In this document: positions 38,225 to 46,983 of the stretch, piece by piece
How positions within the stretch are numbered: the first letter of the stretch is position 1
How the letters are laid out: the number at the start of each line of letters is the position of its first letter
Source: Priestia megaterium NBRC 15308 = ATCC 14581
GTDB taxonomy: Bacteria > Bacillota > Bacilli > Bacillales > Bacillaceae_H
DNA length: 64,000 nt
NCBI RefSeq assembly: GCF_000832985.1
Contig: NZ_CP009920.1
Span: 1,054,001 to 1,118,000 of the forward strand
Reading direction: 5' to 3'
Notes under the pieces: model-generated
What the model was told of the DNA's origin: nothing
Databases searched by the model: none
Seen by the model: only the letters and a program-made list of their open reading frames with translations
Made by a program: the position numbers and the translations under genes

Positions 38225-38479
38225 CTAATTCTCTTCAGGCTGAAATGCGTCTTTATAACGTACTAAAATGACATCAGAACCAATTTTCACAATATTTTTC
38301 CATGGAATCACAATTTCATCATCTTTTCCAAAGAAGCCCAATACACGAGAGCCTCCGATAATGACGGCCTGTATTTTTCCCGTTGTTAAGTCAATATCAA
38401 TATCCCCTACATTTCCAAGTTTTTTGCCATCAGCTACATTCACTACATCTTTCAGCTGGAATTCTGAAATCTTTAACAT
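38225..38479 (-). CDS. ylmC: PRC-barrel protein YlmC (YmxH family)
   Basis: 84 residues, PRC-barrel fold: MLKISEFQLKDVVNVADGKKLG, then VGDIDIDLTTGKIQAVII and IPWKNIVKIGSDVILV. In Bacillus this small family is associated with sporulation, but its function is unknown to me. ATG at 38479 after AGGAGGAGAG. Head gene of the ylm cluster here; B. subtilis has ylmA before it, which is missing. Confidence 0.88.
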   Translation of the reverse strand: MLKISEFQLKDVVNVADGKKLGNVGDIDIDLTTGKIQAVIIGGSRVLGFFGKDDEIVIPWKNIVKIGSDVILVRYKDAFQPEEN

Positions 38480-38714
38480 GCTCTCTCCTCCTATAGCCAA
38501 CTTTATTCCTTAGCCTATATATATTTTCAAATTTTCATTTCATGAAGGAAAAGCTTATTTTTTCTCTGCCATTCTCGTTCTATAGGCATTTTGTCCACTA
38601 ATTACACATTTTTTCATCAAAAGACATTCTCAACGAGTAGCTAGAAGTCCTCACAGCAATAGGAAACCGGATATGAATATCTTTTGGTCATGTATTATAC
38701 ATTGATATATACAA
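38480..38714 (-). other. Non-coding region between sigG terminator and ylmC
   Basis: About 235 bases without a gene. It contains a perfect 13-base palindrome, ATGTAT-T-ATACAT (38690-38702), that on the minus strand includes TATAAT. No good -35 or sporulation promoter was convincing. Long upstream sequence suggests a ylmC promoter that I could not place. Confidence 0.4.
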
Positions 38715-38754
38715 AATAAGCACCGTGTCTGTTTTTATAGACACGATGCTTATT
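38715..38754 (-). terminator. Terminator after sigG
   Basis: Stem AATAAGCA(C/T)CGTGTCT, 16 bases with one mismatch, loop of 8, followed by TTTTG on the minus strand, about 75 bases after the sigG stop. Confidence 0.85.
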
Positions 38755-38827
38755 AAGTTGAACATCAAATAAAGTGAATGGTATTAATTGTATGAACGCG
38801 AGCAGCTGCCAGTTTAGATAGCTTTTG

Positions 38828-39607
38828 TTAACTTTGAATATTTTTATTCATCTGTTTAATAGCAGCTTTTTCTAAACGAGAAACCTGCGCTTGAGAAATA
38901 CCAATTTCTTCAGCAACTTCCATCTGTGTTTTACCTTGGAAAAAGCGCTTTCGTAAAATTAGTTTTTCTCGCTCGTTCAATCTTCTCATACCTTCTTGCA
39001 AAGCAATTTCTTCAATCCAAGTTGAATCACGATTGCGTTCATCGCTTAGCTGATCCATGACATAGATTGGGTCTCCACCATCATTGTAAATAGGTTCAAA
39101 TAGAGAAACCGGATCTTGGATAGCATCTAAAGCAAACACAATTTCTTCATGCGGCACTTCTAGGACTTTTGAAATTTCCTCAGCTGTAGGTTCCTTGGAT
39201 GTTTCACTCATAAGCCTTTCACGAACTTGAAGAGCTTTATAAGCAATATCACGAAGGGAACGAGAAACACGGATTGGATTATTGTCACGTAAATAGCGGC
39301 GAATTTCCCCTATAATCATTGGGACAGCATATGTAGAAAACTTCACGTTTTGACTTAAATCAAAATTGTCAATGGATTTCATTAATCCAATACATCCAAC
39401 CTGAAATAAGTCATCAACAAATTCTCCACGATTGTTAAAACGTTGGATCACGCTGAGTACGAGACGTAAATTTCCGCTTACTAGCTTTTCTCTTGCTGTT
39501 CCATCTCCAGCCTGCATTTGTTTAAACAACTTTCGCATTTCTTCATTTTTTAATACGGGAAGTTTCGAAGTATCTACTCCACAAATTTCTACTTTATTTC
39601 TTGTCAA
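38828..39607 (-). CDS. sigG: RNA polymerase sigma-G factor (late forespore)
   Basis: 259 residues, nearly identical in layout to B. subtilis sigma-G. Starts MTRNKVEICGVDTSKLP; region 2 has FVDDLFQVGCIGLMKSI, with NFDLSQNVKFSTYAVPMI for DNA melting, and region 4 has a helix-turn-helix MEVAEEIGISQAQVSRLEK. Directs late forespore genes after engulfment. The start is a TTG with AGGAGGG seven bases upstream. The leader has an SD-sequestering hairpin and a sigma-F type promoter. Confidence 0.97.
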   Translation of the reverse strand: MTRNKVEICGVDTSKLPVLKNEEMRKLFKQMQAGDGTAREKLVSGNLRLVLSVIQRFNNRGEFVDDLFQVGCIGLMKSIDNFDLSQNVKFSTYAVPMIIGEIRRYLRDNNPIRVSRSLRDIAYKALQVRERLMSETSKEPTAEEISKVLEVPHEEIVFALDAIQDPVSLFEPIYNDGGDPIYVMDQLSDERNRDSTWIEEIALQEGMRRLNEREKLILRKRFFQGKTQMEVAEEIGISQAQVSRLEKAAIKQMNKNIQS

Positions 39608-39644
39608 CTCTTTCCCTCCTAACAGGAGATGATGTTCTGAATTC

Positions 39645-39672
39645 AGTATCTCCTCAGAAGGAAAAAATATGC
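39645..39672 (-). promoter_or_regulatory. Sigma-F-type promoter of sigG
   Basis: Minus strand: GCATA (39668-39672), 14 bases, then GGAGATACT (39645-39653), which fits the sigma-F -10 pattern GGnnAnAnT at all fixed positions. In B. subtilis sigG is first transcribed by sigma-F. The spacer looks about one base shorter than I recall as optimal. Confidence 0.6.
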
Positions 39673-39700
39673 ACTTTTACAATTCTGACAATTCCACGCT

Positions 39701-39753
39701 AAAAAAGCTGATTGGATAAGATGCTTCTCAGCCCTTATCCAATCAGCTTTTTT
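39701..39753 (-). terminator. Strong terminator between sigE and sigG
   Basis: A perfect 20-bp stem AAAAAAGCTGATTGGATAAG and its complement around a 13-base loop, followed by T bases on both strands. It should stop spoIIG transcripts after sigE. Confidence 0.93.
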
Positions 39754-39755
39754 AC

Positions 39756-40475
39756 TTAAACCATTTTATTAAATTCTTTTCGCAGCCGTTTAATAATTCG
39801 TTTTTCAAGCCTTGAAATATAAGACTGAGAAATGCCTAGCATATCAGCTACATCTTTTTGCGTTTTTTCTTCTCCGCCGGCTAGCCCAAAGCGCAGCTCC
39901 ATAATTTGCTTTTCACGATCATTTAATTGGTGCAGTGCTTTCAACAAAAGTTTTCGATCCACATTCGCTTCTAGGTCTTTTGTGATGATATCTTCTTCGG
40001 TTCCCATCACGTCAGATAATAGCAGTTCGTTTCCATCCCAATCAATATTTAACGGCTCATCAAATGAAACTTCAGATCGAATTTTGTTGTTGCGGCGCAA
40101 ATACATTAAAATTTCATTTTCAATACAGCGAGAGGCGTACGTCGCTAGCTTAATTTTCTTTTCAGGATTAAACGTGTTTACTGCTTTAATTAAACCGATG
40201 GTGCCAATGCTAATTAAATCCTCAATATTGATTCCCGTATTTTCAAACTTGCGGGCAATATAAACAACAAGTCGCAAATTACGCTCAATCAACAGCGAAC
40301 GTGCTGCTTCATCTCCTGATGGAAGTTTTTTTAAGAGCACTTCTTCTTCATCTTTTGTTAAAGGGGGTGGAAGAGCTTCACTTCCTCCTATATAGTACAC
40401 TTCATCTGTTTTTAGCTTAAGTTTAATTAACAATTTGTACCACCATAATTGAAATCGAATTCGATATGTAGCCAT
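39756..40475 (-). CDS. sigE: RNA polymerase sigma-E factor precursor (mother cell)
   Basis: 239 residues, same length as B. subtilis pro-sigma-E. The first ~27 residues ([19 protein letters not shown]...) form the membrane-associated pro-sequence that SpoIIGA removes just before [12 protein letters not shown]. Region 2 contains [20 protein letters not shown] and region 4 a helix-turn-helix [18 protein letters not shown]. Directs early mother-cell genes. 30 bases after spoIIGA, its protease. Confidence 0.97.
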   Translation of the reverse strand: MATYRIRFQLWWYKLLIKLKLKTDEVYYIGGSEALPPPLTKDEEEVLLKKLPSGDEAARSLLIERNLRLVVYIARKFENTGINIEDLISIGTIGLIKAVNTFNPEKKIKLATYASRCIENEILMYLRRNNKIRSEVSFDEPLNIDWDGNELLLSDVMGTEEDIITKDLEANVDRKLLLKALHQLNDREKQIMELRFGLAGGEEKTQKDVADMLGISQSYISRLEKRIIKRLRKEFNKMV

Positions 40476-40505
40476 TTTGTATCCTCCTTTATTTGTTCAC
40501 ACCTT

Positions 40506-41429
40506 TTACGATGCGGAACTTACTTCTCCAATAACAATAAGCTTCGGATGAACAATACACTCATATTGCTTCTCCACTGAAAGCGTTGTATGACTAATAC
40601 CTACTAATACTTTAGTGACTTCAATCGTGTTGGACTGATGCACCAGCCTTACCATATCTGGCTTTAGAGCAAGCAGCAACTGGTTGGCTTGGCCTACGCT
40701 TCGATAAGGGACAAAGCGGACTTTTGAATACCACTCTTGATCAATATCTTCGCTGTGTGAAAAGGATTGGACATTTTTGCTTAATTCCATTAAGCCTTCA
40801 GGCAATATTTCCTTTAAAGAATCTGCTGTAACAATCATAACCGGGGTTTTCGTCAGCGGATCTACAAGCTGGTTTCCACTATCAATAAGTCCTTTCATCG
40901 ACAGCGTCTGTTCGTTTAAAATAACTTCCACATCTACCAGCTGATCAAATGTAATATTTTTCATTCGCAAATCATCAACTCGTGCTTTTGAAAAATAAGA
41001 TAATAGCGGAAAACCGATAAGAACAAATATCCAGCTAATAGGATCACCAAACTGTGGAGATTTCGTATCAACCATTTGATTAAGAACAAGGAACTGATCT
41101 TGAAATAAAAAGTGAACGCCCATTAATCCTCCACCAACAACAAAGGTTGCAAAATAAAACGTTAATAAATTCTCAAAGAAAAAGCGCAGTCGTTTATAAC
41201 CAAACGTCATCAATACCATAAAAAAAGAGAATAAAATTTTAATAGCAGGGTGAACCATAAGATGAGAAAAAGGCGTAAACATAAGAAGGACAATCAATGA
41301 ACCGATAAAGCCGCCAAGCAAAAGCCTCCACCACTTGTAATTCCGTTTAAGTACAACTGCACATAACATTAGTAAAATCGTATCTAATCCAAAATTCAGC
41401 ATCCATATTAAATCTAAATAGATTGGCAA
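40506..41429 (-). CDS. spoIIGA: Sporulation sigma-E processing peptidase SpoIIGA
   Basis: 307 residues: five hydrophobic helices in the first ~150 residues, then a cytoplasmic aspartic-protease domain with the catalytic motif LIDSGNQLVDPLTKTPV; the Asp is residue 183, the same position as in B. subtilis. It cleaves pro-sigma-E when signalled by SpoIIR from the forespore. The only start that fits is a TTG at 41429, nine bases after GAGAGG. Confidence 0.95.
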   Translation of the reverse strand: MPIYLDLIWMLNFGLDTILLMLCAVVLKRNYKWWRLLLGGFIGSLIVLLMFTPFSHLMVHPAIKILFSFFMVLMTFGYKRLRFFFENLLTFYFATFVVGGGLMGVHFLFQDQFLVLNQMVDTKSPQFGDPISWIFVLIGFPLLSYFSKARVDDLRMKNITFDQLVDVEVILNEQTLSMKGLIDSGNQLVDPLTKTPVMIVTADSLKEILPEGLMELSKNVQSFSHSEDIDQEWYSKVRFVPYRSVGQANQLLLALKPDMVRLVHQSNTIEVTKVLVGISHTTLSVEKQYECIVHPKLIVIGEVSSAS

Positions 41430-41474
41430 TGTTTATAACCTCTCCATTCTTTCTGAATTTTTCTGTTAAAAATT

Positions 41475-41508
41475 AGTATATAGTACATCCTATTAGAAAG
41501 TCTGTCAG
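41475..41508 (-). promoter_or_regulatory. spoIIG promoter with 22-base spacer
   Basis: Minus strand: CTGACA (41503-41508), 22 bases, TATACT (41475-41480). The same abnormal 22-base spacing characterises the Spo0A-dependent, sigma-A spoIIG promoter of B. subtilis. Confidence 0.85.
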
Positions 41509-41546
41509 TTCATGCCGAGAAACAAGCAGTATTTTTGAGGAAATCA

Positions 41547-41618
41547 TTCGATATTTGTCACACCACTTTTAGAAAGAAAACACAAACCCTTTGAAGGCAT
41601 CATATTGACCATGTCGAA
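41547..41618. promoter_or_regulatory. Candidate Spo0A boxes upstream of spoIIG
   Basis: TGTCGAA at 41612-41618 (plus strand) is a perfect 0A box. On the minus strand, TGACAAA (41554-41560) and TATCGAA (41547-41553) are 6/7 matches about 80-90 bases upstream of the predicted start, where site 1 lies in B. subtilis. The perfect box is farther upstream than expected, so its role is less sure. Confidence 0.55.
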
Positions 41619-41662
41619 TGCTTTTTATATCCTTTTGGAGTTTTCTAGCTTCATGGCATAAA

Positions 41663-41692
41663 AAAAGACCTCTGTATAAAACAGAGGTCTTG
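41663..41692 (-). terminator. Terminator after ftsZ
   Basis: AAGACCTCTG and CAGAGGTCTT stem with a 7-base loop, followed by TTTTTTT on the minus strand, 14 bases or so after the ftsZ stop. Confidence 0.9.
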
Positions 41693-41705
41693 GCTTTTTA
41701 TTTTA

Positions 41706-42863
41706 TTAGCGTCTACGATTACGGTTTCGTAAGAATGTTGGAATATCTAGCGCATCTTCAGACTGTGGCTGAGATGGACGCGTATATTCTTGCTGTACAG
41801 GTTCTTCACGCTTTACTTCACGCTTCGGCTGTGGAGCCGGCTGCTGTGTCGATTGCTGCATGCGATTCGCCGATAACGAAGGACGACCTGGTTTTGGCTG
41901 TGATAAATCTTGGTCACTAAAGCCAGTTGCAATAACTGTAACAACAATCTCGTCTTTTAGGTTTTCGTTAATAACAGATCCAAAGATCATGTTCACTTCT
42001 TGGTCAGAAGCCGAAGCAACGATATCTGCAGCTTCTTGTACTTCGTAAAGACTTAGGTTTGTACCGCCTGTGATGTTCATTAATACACCCTGAGCTCCAT
42101 CGATAGATGTTTCAAGAAGTGGACTTGAAATAGCTTTTTTAGCCGCTTCAGCAGCGCGGTTTTCACCAGTTGCAATACCGATACCCATAAGGGCAGATCC
42201 TTTGTTAGACATAATTGTTTTCACGTCAGCGAAGTCTAAGTTAATTAATCCAGGAACTGCGATTAAATCTGAAATACCTTGCACACCTTGTCGCAATACG
42301 TTATCCGCTTCACGGAACGCTTCTAGCATTGGCGTGTTTTTATCAACGATTTCCAATAAGCGATCATTTGGAATAACAATCAGCGTGTCCACTGCTTCTT
42401 TCATTGACGCAATGCCGCCTGCCGCTTGAGTAGAACGCTTACGACCTTCGAACGTAAACGGACGAGTAACAACACCTACCGTTAGTGCTCCTAGCTCACG
42501 AGCAATTTGGGCAATGACTGGAGCTGCACCAGTTCCAGTTCCTCCACCCATACCAGCTGTTACGAAAACCATATCTGCACCTTTTAGGGCTTCTTGGATT
42601 TGTTCCTTACTTTCTTCAGCTGCTTTTTTACCAACTTCTGGATTAGCACCCGCACCTAATCCTCTTGTTAATTTAGCGCCGATTTGCATTTTTGTTTCGG
42701 CTTTTGATAAATTTAATGCTTGTGCATCTGTATTAACTGCAATAAATTCTACACCTTGGACGCCATGTTCAATCATTCGGTTAACCGCGTTGTTACCGCC
42801 GCCTCCGACACCGATTACTTTAATCGTCGCTAATTGGTCTACACTTGTATCAAACTCCAACAT
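41706..42863 (-). CDS. ftsZ: Cell division GTPase FtsZ
   Basis: 385 residues. Tubulin signature [10 protein letters not shown], nucleotide-binding [14 protein letters not shown]7 loop [11 protein letters not shown], and the C-terminal conserved peptide [16 protein letters not shown] that binds FtsA and SepF. A Gln/Pro-rich variable linker spans about 315-365. AGGAGG lies before the ATG at 42863. Cotranscribed with ftsA, ending at its own terminator. Confidence 0.98.
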   Translation of the reverse strand: MLEFDTSVDQLATIKVIGVGGGGNNAVNRMIEHGVQGVEFIAVNTDAQALNLSKAETKMQIGAKLTRGLGAGANPEVGKKAAEESKEQIQEALKGADMVFVTAGMGGGTGTGAAPVIAQIARELGALTVGVVTRPFTFEGRKRSTQAAGGIASMKEAVDTLIVIPNDRLLEIVDKNTPMLEAFREADNVLRQGVQGISDLIAVPGLINLDFADVKTIMSNKGSALMGIGIATGENRAAEAAKKAISSPLLETSIDGAQGVLMNITGGTNLSLYEVQEAADIVASASDQEVNMIFGSVINENLKDEIVVTVIATGFSDQDLSQPKPGRPSLSANRMQQSTQQPAPQPKREVKREEPVQQEYTRPSQPQSEDALDIPTFLRNRNRRR

Positions 42864-42904
42864 GATAGTTCCTCCTAATTCTTCGAAATTACCAATCCGT
42901 AACG

Positions 42905-44200
42905 TTAATCAAAGAAGTATCCAAAAAACTTCTTCATTAAATTTTGGTCATTTTTCCTTTTCGGCTGCTCAGCTGATTGTTGCGGCTGCTGTGGTTTCGG
43001 GCTAGGTTTGATCATTTCTTGCTCAATCGGCTCTTCTTCCACAACTGGCGCTCCAATTTCCCGGCCTTGTATTTTAGCATTTTTGTATGCAAATTTTATT
43101 AATCCTACGCCTGTTGTATAATGCGGCTCACGTACTCCAATATAATCAGGCACTGCTATGCGCACGTTATTCTTTAAAATCACTTGAGCTAGCTCAAGAA
43201 TACCAGGCATCGCTACTACTCCGCCTGTTAAAACAAATCCTCCTGGAATATCTTTGTATCCTAGGCGATTTACCTCTTGCGTAATCATATCTAAAATCTC
43301 TTCTAGTCTAGCTTCAATAATATCAGAGATTTCGAGCTGATTAAACTGCTGATGCTGATCGCTTCCAATGATCGGTACACTAAATACTTCTTCTTCAGAA
43401 GCATGATCGTAGAAAGCATGTCCATGCTTTATCTTAATATTTTCCGCATCTTCAGTCGATGTGCGAAGGCCAATCGATAAATCCTTGGTAATGTGCTCTC
43501 CGCCAACAGCTAGTACATTTGTTACTTTCAAATGTCCTTGGTCAAAGATCGCAACCGTTGTTGAACCTCCACCGATATCTACCAGTGCGACACCTAAGTT
43601 TTTTTCATCACGAGATAATGCAATTGAACCAGCGGCTAGAGGCTGTAAACAAATATCACTGATTTCTAAACCAGCTCTTTCTACACAGCGTAATAAGTTA
43701 TGTAAAACCGTTCTAGATCCTGTTATGATCGTGCCTTCCATTTCTAAACGTACCCCAATCATACCTCTAGGATCATTAATACCTTCTAAGCCATCTACAA
43801 TAAATTGCTTTGGAATAACATCAATGATTTCACGATCTGGCGGGATAGACATGACTTGAGCAGCATCAATTACTCGATGAATATCTTCGTTTGTAATTTC
43901 ACGATTCTCGCTTGACACGGCTACTACTCCGTGACAATCCTGTAAAAATACATGATTTCCGCTTATGCCCACTACAACCTTTTTAATTGTAATGCCTACC
44001 ATTCGTTCAGCTTGTTCTACTGCTTTTCTAATAGATTGAACTGTTGCATCTATATCAACGATAGAACCTTTTTTTAGTCCGTGTGATTTAACATTCCCTA
44101 CACCAATGATATTCAATGAATCGTTACTCATCTCTCCGATGATTACTTTCACACTGGATGTACCGATGTCTAAACTAACGTATATTTCATTGCTGTTCAT
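42905..44200 (-). CDS. ftsA: Cell division protein FtsA
   Basis: Actin-like ATPase tethering FtsZ to the membrane. Phosphate-1 loop [16 protein letters not shown], phosphate-2 [15 protein letters not shown], adenosine loop [14 protein letters not shown], and a C-terminal amphipathic helix [11 protein letters not shown] after a Pro/Gln linker. The ATG at 44200 follows AAGGAGGTG; 431 residues. The frame upstream to 44236 has no support. Preceded by 425 non-coding bases with candidate promoters. Confidence 0.96.
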   Translation of the reverse strand: MNSNEIYVSLDIGTSSVKVIIGEMSNDSLNIIGVGNVKSHGLKKGSIVDIDATVQSIRKAVEQAERMVGITIKKVVVGISGNHVFLQDCHGVVAVSSENREITNEDIHRVIDAAQVMSIPPDREIIDVIPKQFIVDGLEGINDPRGMIGVRLEMEGTIITGSRTVLHNLLRCVERAGLEISDICLQPLAAGSIALSRDEKNLGVALVDIGGGSTTVAIFDQGHLKVTNVLAVGGEHITKDLSIGLRTSTEDAENIKIKHGHAFYDHASEEEVFSVPIIGSDQHQQFNQLEISDIIEARLEEILDMITQEVNRLGYKDIPGGFVLTGGVVAMPGILELAQVILKNNVRIAVPDYIGVREPHYTTGVGLIKFAYKNAKIQGREIGAPVVEEEPIEQEMIKPSPKPQQPQQSAEQPKRKNDQNLMKKFFGYFFD

Positions 44201-44273
44201 TCTTTGGCACCTCCTTTTTCTTTCTGCACATGTCATCTTAATAAATTAAGAAGAACAACAATATTAATTTTTT

Positions 44274-44313
44274 ATTATATGAAAATATTCAACAAATACA
44301 TCTGTTTCCCTTT
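44274..44313 (-). promoter_or_regulatory. Candidate sigma-H and sigma-A promoters of ftsAZ
   Basis: Minus strand: AAAGGGAAA (44305-44313) and GTTGAAT (44287-44293) with an 11-base spacer fit the sigma-H pattern RnAGGAwWW-N11-RnnGAAT with one mismatch. TATAAT (44274-44279) lies just downstream without a good -35. B. subtilis ftsAZ also has a sigma-H promoter. Confidence 0.55.
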
Positions 44314-44625
44314 TGTAAAATCAATTTTTTTCAAGTTTTTCACAGACTTTATCTCTTTCAAAGAACAAAACGTTCTGGTTTTGACTTTTTTTTAGATTTA
44401 AGCCTAAAATTCACTGAAAAAAGCTATTTAACTACAAGTCTACACTAAGATGTACACTGAGAAAAGCGAAACTTACCTAGAACAAATATTACATTTCCAT
44501 TTCACAGCAACGGAGAAGAAAATCATATGTATGCAGAATACTTGCATGTGATTATACAATGTACGAGGGCTAGTTTGCCAGTCTCAACTCATCTATTTCC
44601 TTTAATTAACACTTATAAAAAATAA
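44314..44625 (-). other. Non-coding region between divIB and ftsA
   Basis: No gene is seen. In B. subtilis this interval holds ylxW, ylxX and sbp. A TATAAT lies on the minus strand at about 44552-44557 (TTGTATAAT) without a convincing -35. No clear terminator follows divIB. Confidence 0.5.
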
Positions 44626-45384
44626 TTACTGCTTGCTCTTTTTATAAGGTTTAAATGCATATCCTTCTTCTAAATCAATAATACCTTTTTGATCATCACT
44701 CAATTTACTTGCAATAGCCGGGTAATGAACAATTTTATCAGAGAAGTTGCTAATTTTCCCGCTTACTTCACGCGTATCATTCATAAACACCTCGATGTGA
44801 AGAGGTTCTGATTTTGTCGGCGCGTAGTAAATCTCAGAAATAGCCCCTTTTATGCTCTTAGGCGTTTTAGCTAATTCTTGAACCATGCTTTGTATAGCGT
44901 CTCCGTCTTTCCAGTCAATTAGCAGCGGAGCGTCGGATGACACTTTCTTAGCACTTACTTCTTTTAGAACTTTCCCATTTTCATTCACAGGGAAATATTT
45001 ATTCCCCGAGGTTACATATGCAATTCTTGCGTACTCTTTTACGTCGATTACGACCTTATTAGGAAATGTTTTGTGAATGACAGCTTCCTTTACCTCAGGG
45101 TTTTTTTCGACTTTTTCTTGAATTTGATCAGCATCAGCTTTCCAGTAGCTGGTTTTTTTGGACAGACCACTCGCTTTGACAATATCCTTATCACTTACAT
45201 GTTTATTCCCTTGTACTTCAATGTTAGAAACATTACTCAGAGAAGATTGAGAATATACAATAAATAAAATAAGGATGAAAAAGAGTGATAAATACAAAAT
45301 CAGCCGTCTATTTGCTTTTTGCTTTCGCTGTTCTTGCAGCTTCGGTACCCGATCTTCTAAAACAATTAACTTACCTTTTTCCAT
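44626..45384 (-). CDS. divIB: Cell division protein DivIB (FtsQ)
   Basis: 252 residues: short cytoplasmic tail, one membrane helix (LILYLSLFFILILFIVY), then the POTRA domain (VSNIEVQGNKHVSDKDIVKASG) and the beta domain. Forms a complex with FtsL and DivIC and stabilises the septal machinery. The ATG at 45384 is six bases after AGGGTGA; the GTG at 45393 is an alternative. Follows murB. Confidence 0.94.
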   Translation of the reverse strand: MEKGKLIVLEDRVPKLQEQRKQKANRRLILYLSLFFILILFIVYSQSSLSNVSNIEVQGNKHVSDKDIVKASGLSKKTSYWKADADQIQEKVEKNPEVKEAVIHKTFPNKVVIDVKEYARIAYVTSGNKYFPVNENGKVLKEVSAKKVSSDAPLLIDWKDGDAIQSMVQELAKTPKSIKGAISEIYYAPTKSEPLHIEVFMNDTREVSGKISNFSDKIVHYPAIASKLSDDQKGIIDLEEGYAFKPYKKSKQ

Positions 45385-45468
45385 TTTTTTCACCCTTATC
45401 CATTTGAGAAAATAAACGAGGAATTACCATCTATTTATTTCCAATCTTTGCTTCATGAGAATATCCCC

Positions 45469-45477
45469 ATTATAGCA
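45469..45477 (-). promoter_or_regulatory. Extended -10 promoter for divIB
   Basis: Minus strand TGCTATAAT, a perfect extended -10, about 85 bases before divIB and 60 bases after the murB stop. No strong -35. Confidence 0.5.
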
Positions 45478-45537
45478 TAGAATAAACACATAAAAGCTAC
45501 CTTTTCACGCATAACCATACAGCCACGGGCTGGGTAA

Positions 45538-46443
45538 TTAGCGACCGATAATCTCAACTTCTGTATGAATATCAATATCGAATTTCTCTTTAATTGTTTT
45601 CTTAACATGAGCAATTAAATTCAGCACATCTGAAGCCGTTGCATCTCCTGTGTTGACAATGAAGTTCGCATGCTGTTCACTAATTTGCGCCCCGCCTACT
45701 GAAAAACCTTTTAAGTTGGACTTTTCAATTAAGTCTCCTGCATAATTTGGAAGCGGATTTCTAAAAATACTGCCTGCACAAGGGAAATTCCAAGGCTGTG
45801 TTTCGCGGCGATAGTCTTTATTTTTCTGCATGACCGCCACAATATCATCTTTCGTTCCCTTTTTCAAACGCAGCACGGCTTCTACACATACTCCAGGACG
45901 GTCTTTTTGTAGAATTGAATGACGATACGAAAATTGAAGCTCTTCATTTGTCAGCCACTCAAGAGTGCCATCTTCAAATAAAATAAGCGCTTTTTCGACT
46001 ACATGAGACATATCAGAACCATGGGCACCTGCATTCATATAAACAGCGCCTCCCACAGATCCAGGAATTCCACTTGAAAACTCCAGCCCAGACAGACCTT
46101 GTTTTGTAATAACTGTTGCAAGCTTGATGCTAGGGTATCCCCCACCTACAGTAACCGTCTCTCCATCTACTGTTAAATCATCTAATCCGGCTCCGAGCTT
46201 AATGACCACACCTTCAATTCCCTTATCAGAAACAAGAAGATTAGATCCTCGACCAATCGCTCTCCATTTCACGCCGTGTTTTTTAATAATATCCATTGTA
46301 ACTTTTAAGTGATCAACAGAATCAGGTTCTACAAGCACATCTGCTGGACCACCAATTTTCATTGTTGTATGTTTTGCTAGCGGTTCATTTTCACGAACCT
46401 TTCCAATATTCGCTTCGACTAACTCTTTTACTAACGCTTCCAT
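45538..46443 (-). CDS. murB: UDP-N-acetylenolpyruvoylglucosamine reductase
   Basis: FAD enzyme that makes UDP-MurNAc. FAD motif [28 protein letters not shown], the catalytic Ser region [10 protein letters not shown], and the C-terminal Glu in HTEVEIIG. 301 residues. AGGAGG precedes the ATG. In B. subtilis it follows murG; here 540 non-coding bases separate it from spoVE and murG is absent. Confidence 0.97.
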   Translation of the reverse strand: MEALVKELVEANIGKVRENEPLAKHTTMKIGGPADVLVEPDSVDHLKVTMDIIKKHGVKWRAIGRGSNLLVSDKGIEGVVIKLGAGLDDLTVDGETVTVGGGYPSIKLATVITKQGLSGLEFSSGIPGSVGGAVYMNAGAHGSDMSHVVEKALILFEDGTLEWLTNEELQFSYRHSILQKDRPGVCVEAVLRLKKGTKDDIVAVMQKNKDYRRETQPWNFPCAGSIFRNPLPNYAGDLIEKSNLKGFSVGGAQISEQHANFIVNTGDATASDVLNLIAHVKKTIKEKFDIDIHTEVEIIGR

Positions 46444-46889
46444 AAGAACCTCCTAAAACCCTCTTTGCTGTTATAAAACTTTCATGTCAATGCGCCCTTA
46501 CTTCTAATGCATAAGAATAATAAGAACAGATTCATAACTAAGCAGCAGCACCTTGTAAGATACCTTTTTTCTACCAAGGCACTCTATTCTGTTGTCAATT
46601 TCATCATTTTTATTTATCGTATGACATTCACCCATAGAATGTACGTTCATCTGCTATATAAAGTAATTTTGATTGTTTTTTTATCGTTTTTCATTTAGAA
46701 GTTAAACACATGCTGACAGTCATAAAAAAACGCTACGCTCATAAGTGCACATACGTTCACCTAATCACTAAGATAAAACATTTAACCTTACACATCATAC
46801 CATAGTTGGACTCAAAATTGGTTATCACAACATTACATTTTAAAAACATTTCATACAAAAATATCATCTACCTGTAAAAAATCGAAAAT
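46444..46889 (-). other. Non-coding region upstream of murB (site of the missing murG)
   Basis: No MurG-like reading frame on either strand. The minus strand holds TGGTATGAT (about 46797-46805), an extended -10-like motif, and a candidate sigma-E promoter (separate entry). A 63-codon plus-strand frame at 46507-46698 has no ribosome site and looks random. Confidence 0.6.
46616..46644 (-). promoter_or_regulatory. Candidate sigma-E promoter upstream of murB
   Basis: Minus strand: GTACATT (46638-46644), 14 bases, CATACGAT (46616-46623). The -10 matches CATACAAT at 7 of 8 positions and the spacing is normal for sigma-E; the -35 is a 5/7 match. Confidence 0.45.
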
Positions 46890-46937
46890 AAACCGCCAAC
46901 AAAATCCGGCGTGCACTTGGATTTAAGATGACGGTTT
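46890..46937 (-). terminator. Terminator after spoVE
   Basis: Nested stem: outer AAACCG/CGGTTT and inner AAATCC/GGATTT, with bulges, followed by ATTTTCGATTTTTT on the minus strand, about 50 bases after spoVE. Confidence 0.65.
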
Positions 46938-46983
46938 ACTTCAGTAGACCATTGCCTACTTGACATTATACAATTTTTTTCAA

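Noticed and set aside
42514-43005. 163-codon plus-strand frame across ftsZ/ftsA
   Set aside because: Antisense to two conserved genes, proline-rich shadow of glycine codons, no ribosome site.
44358-44375. LexA-like palindrome AGAAC-AAAAC-GTTCT upstream of ftsA
   Set aside because: The spacer is five bases rather than the four of the Bacillus SOS box, and the outer C/G bases are missing.
46507-46698. 63-codon plus-strand reading frame in the murG gap
   Set aside because: No ribosome site, composition like the surrounding AT-rich non-coding DNA, no resemblance to a known family.
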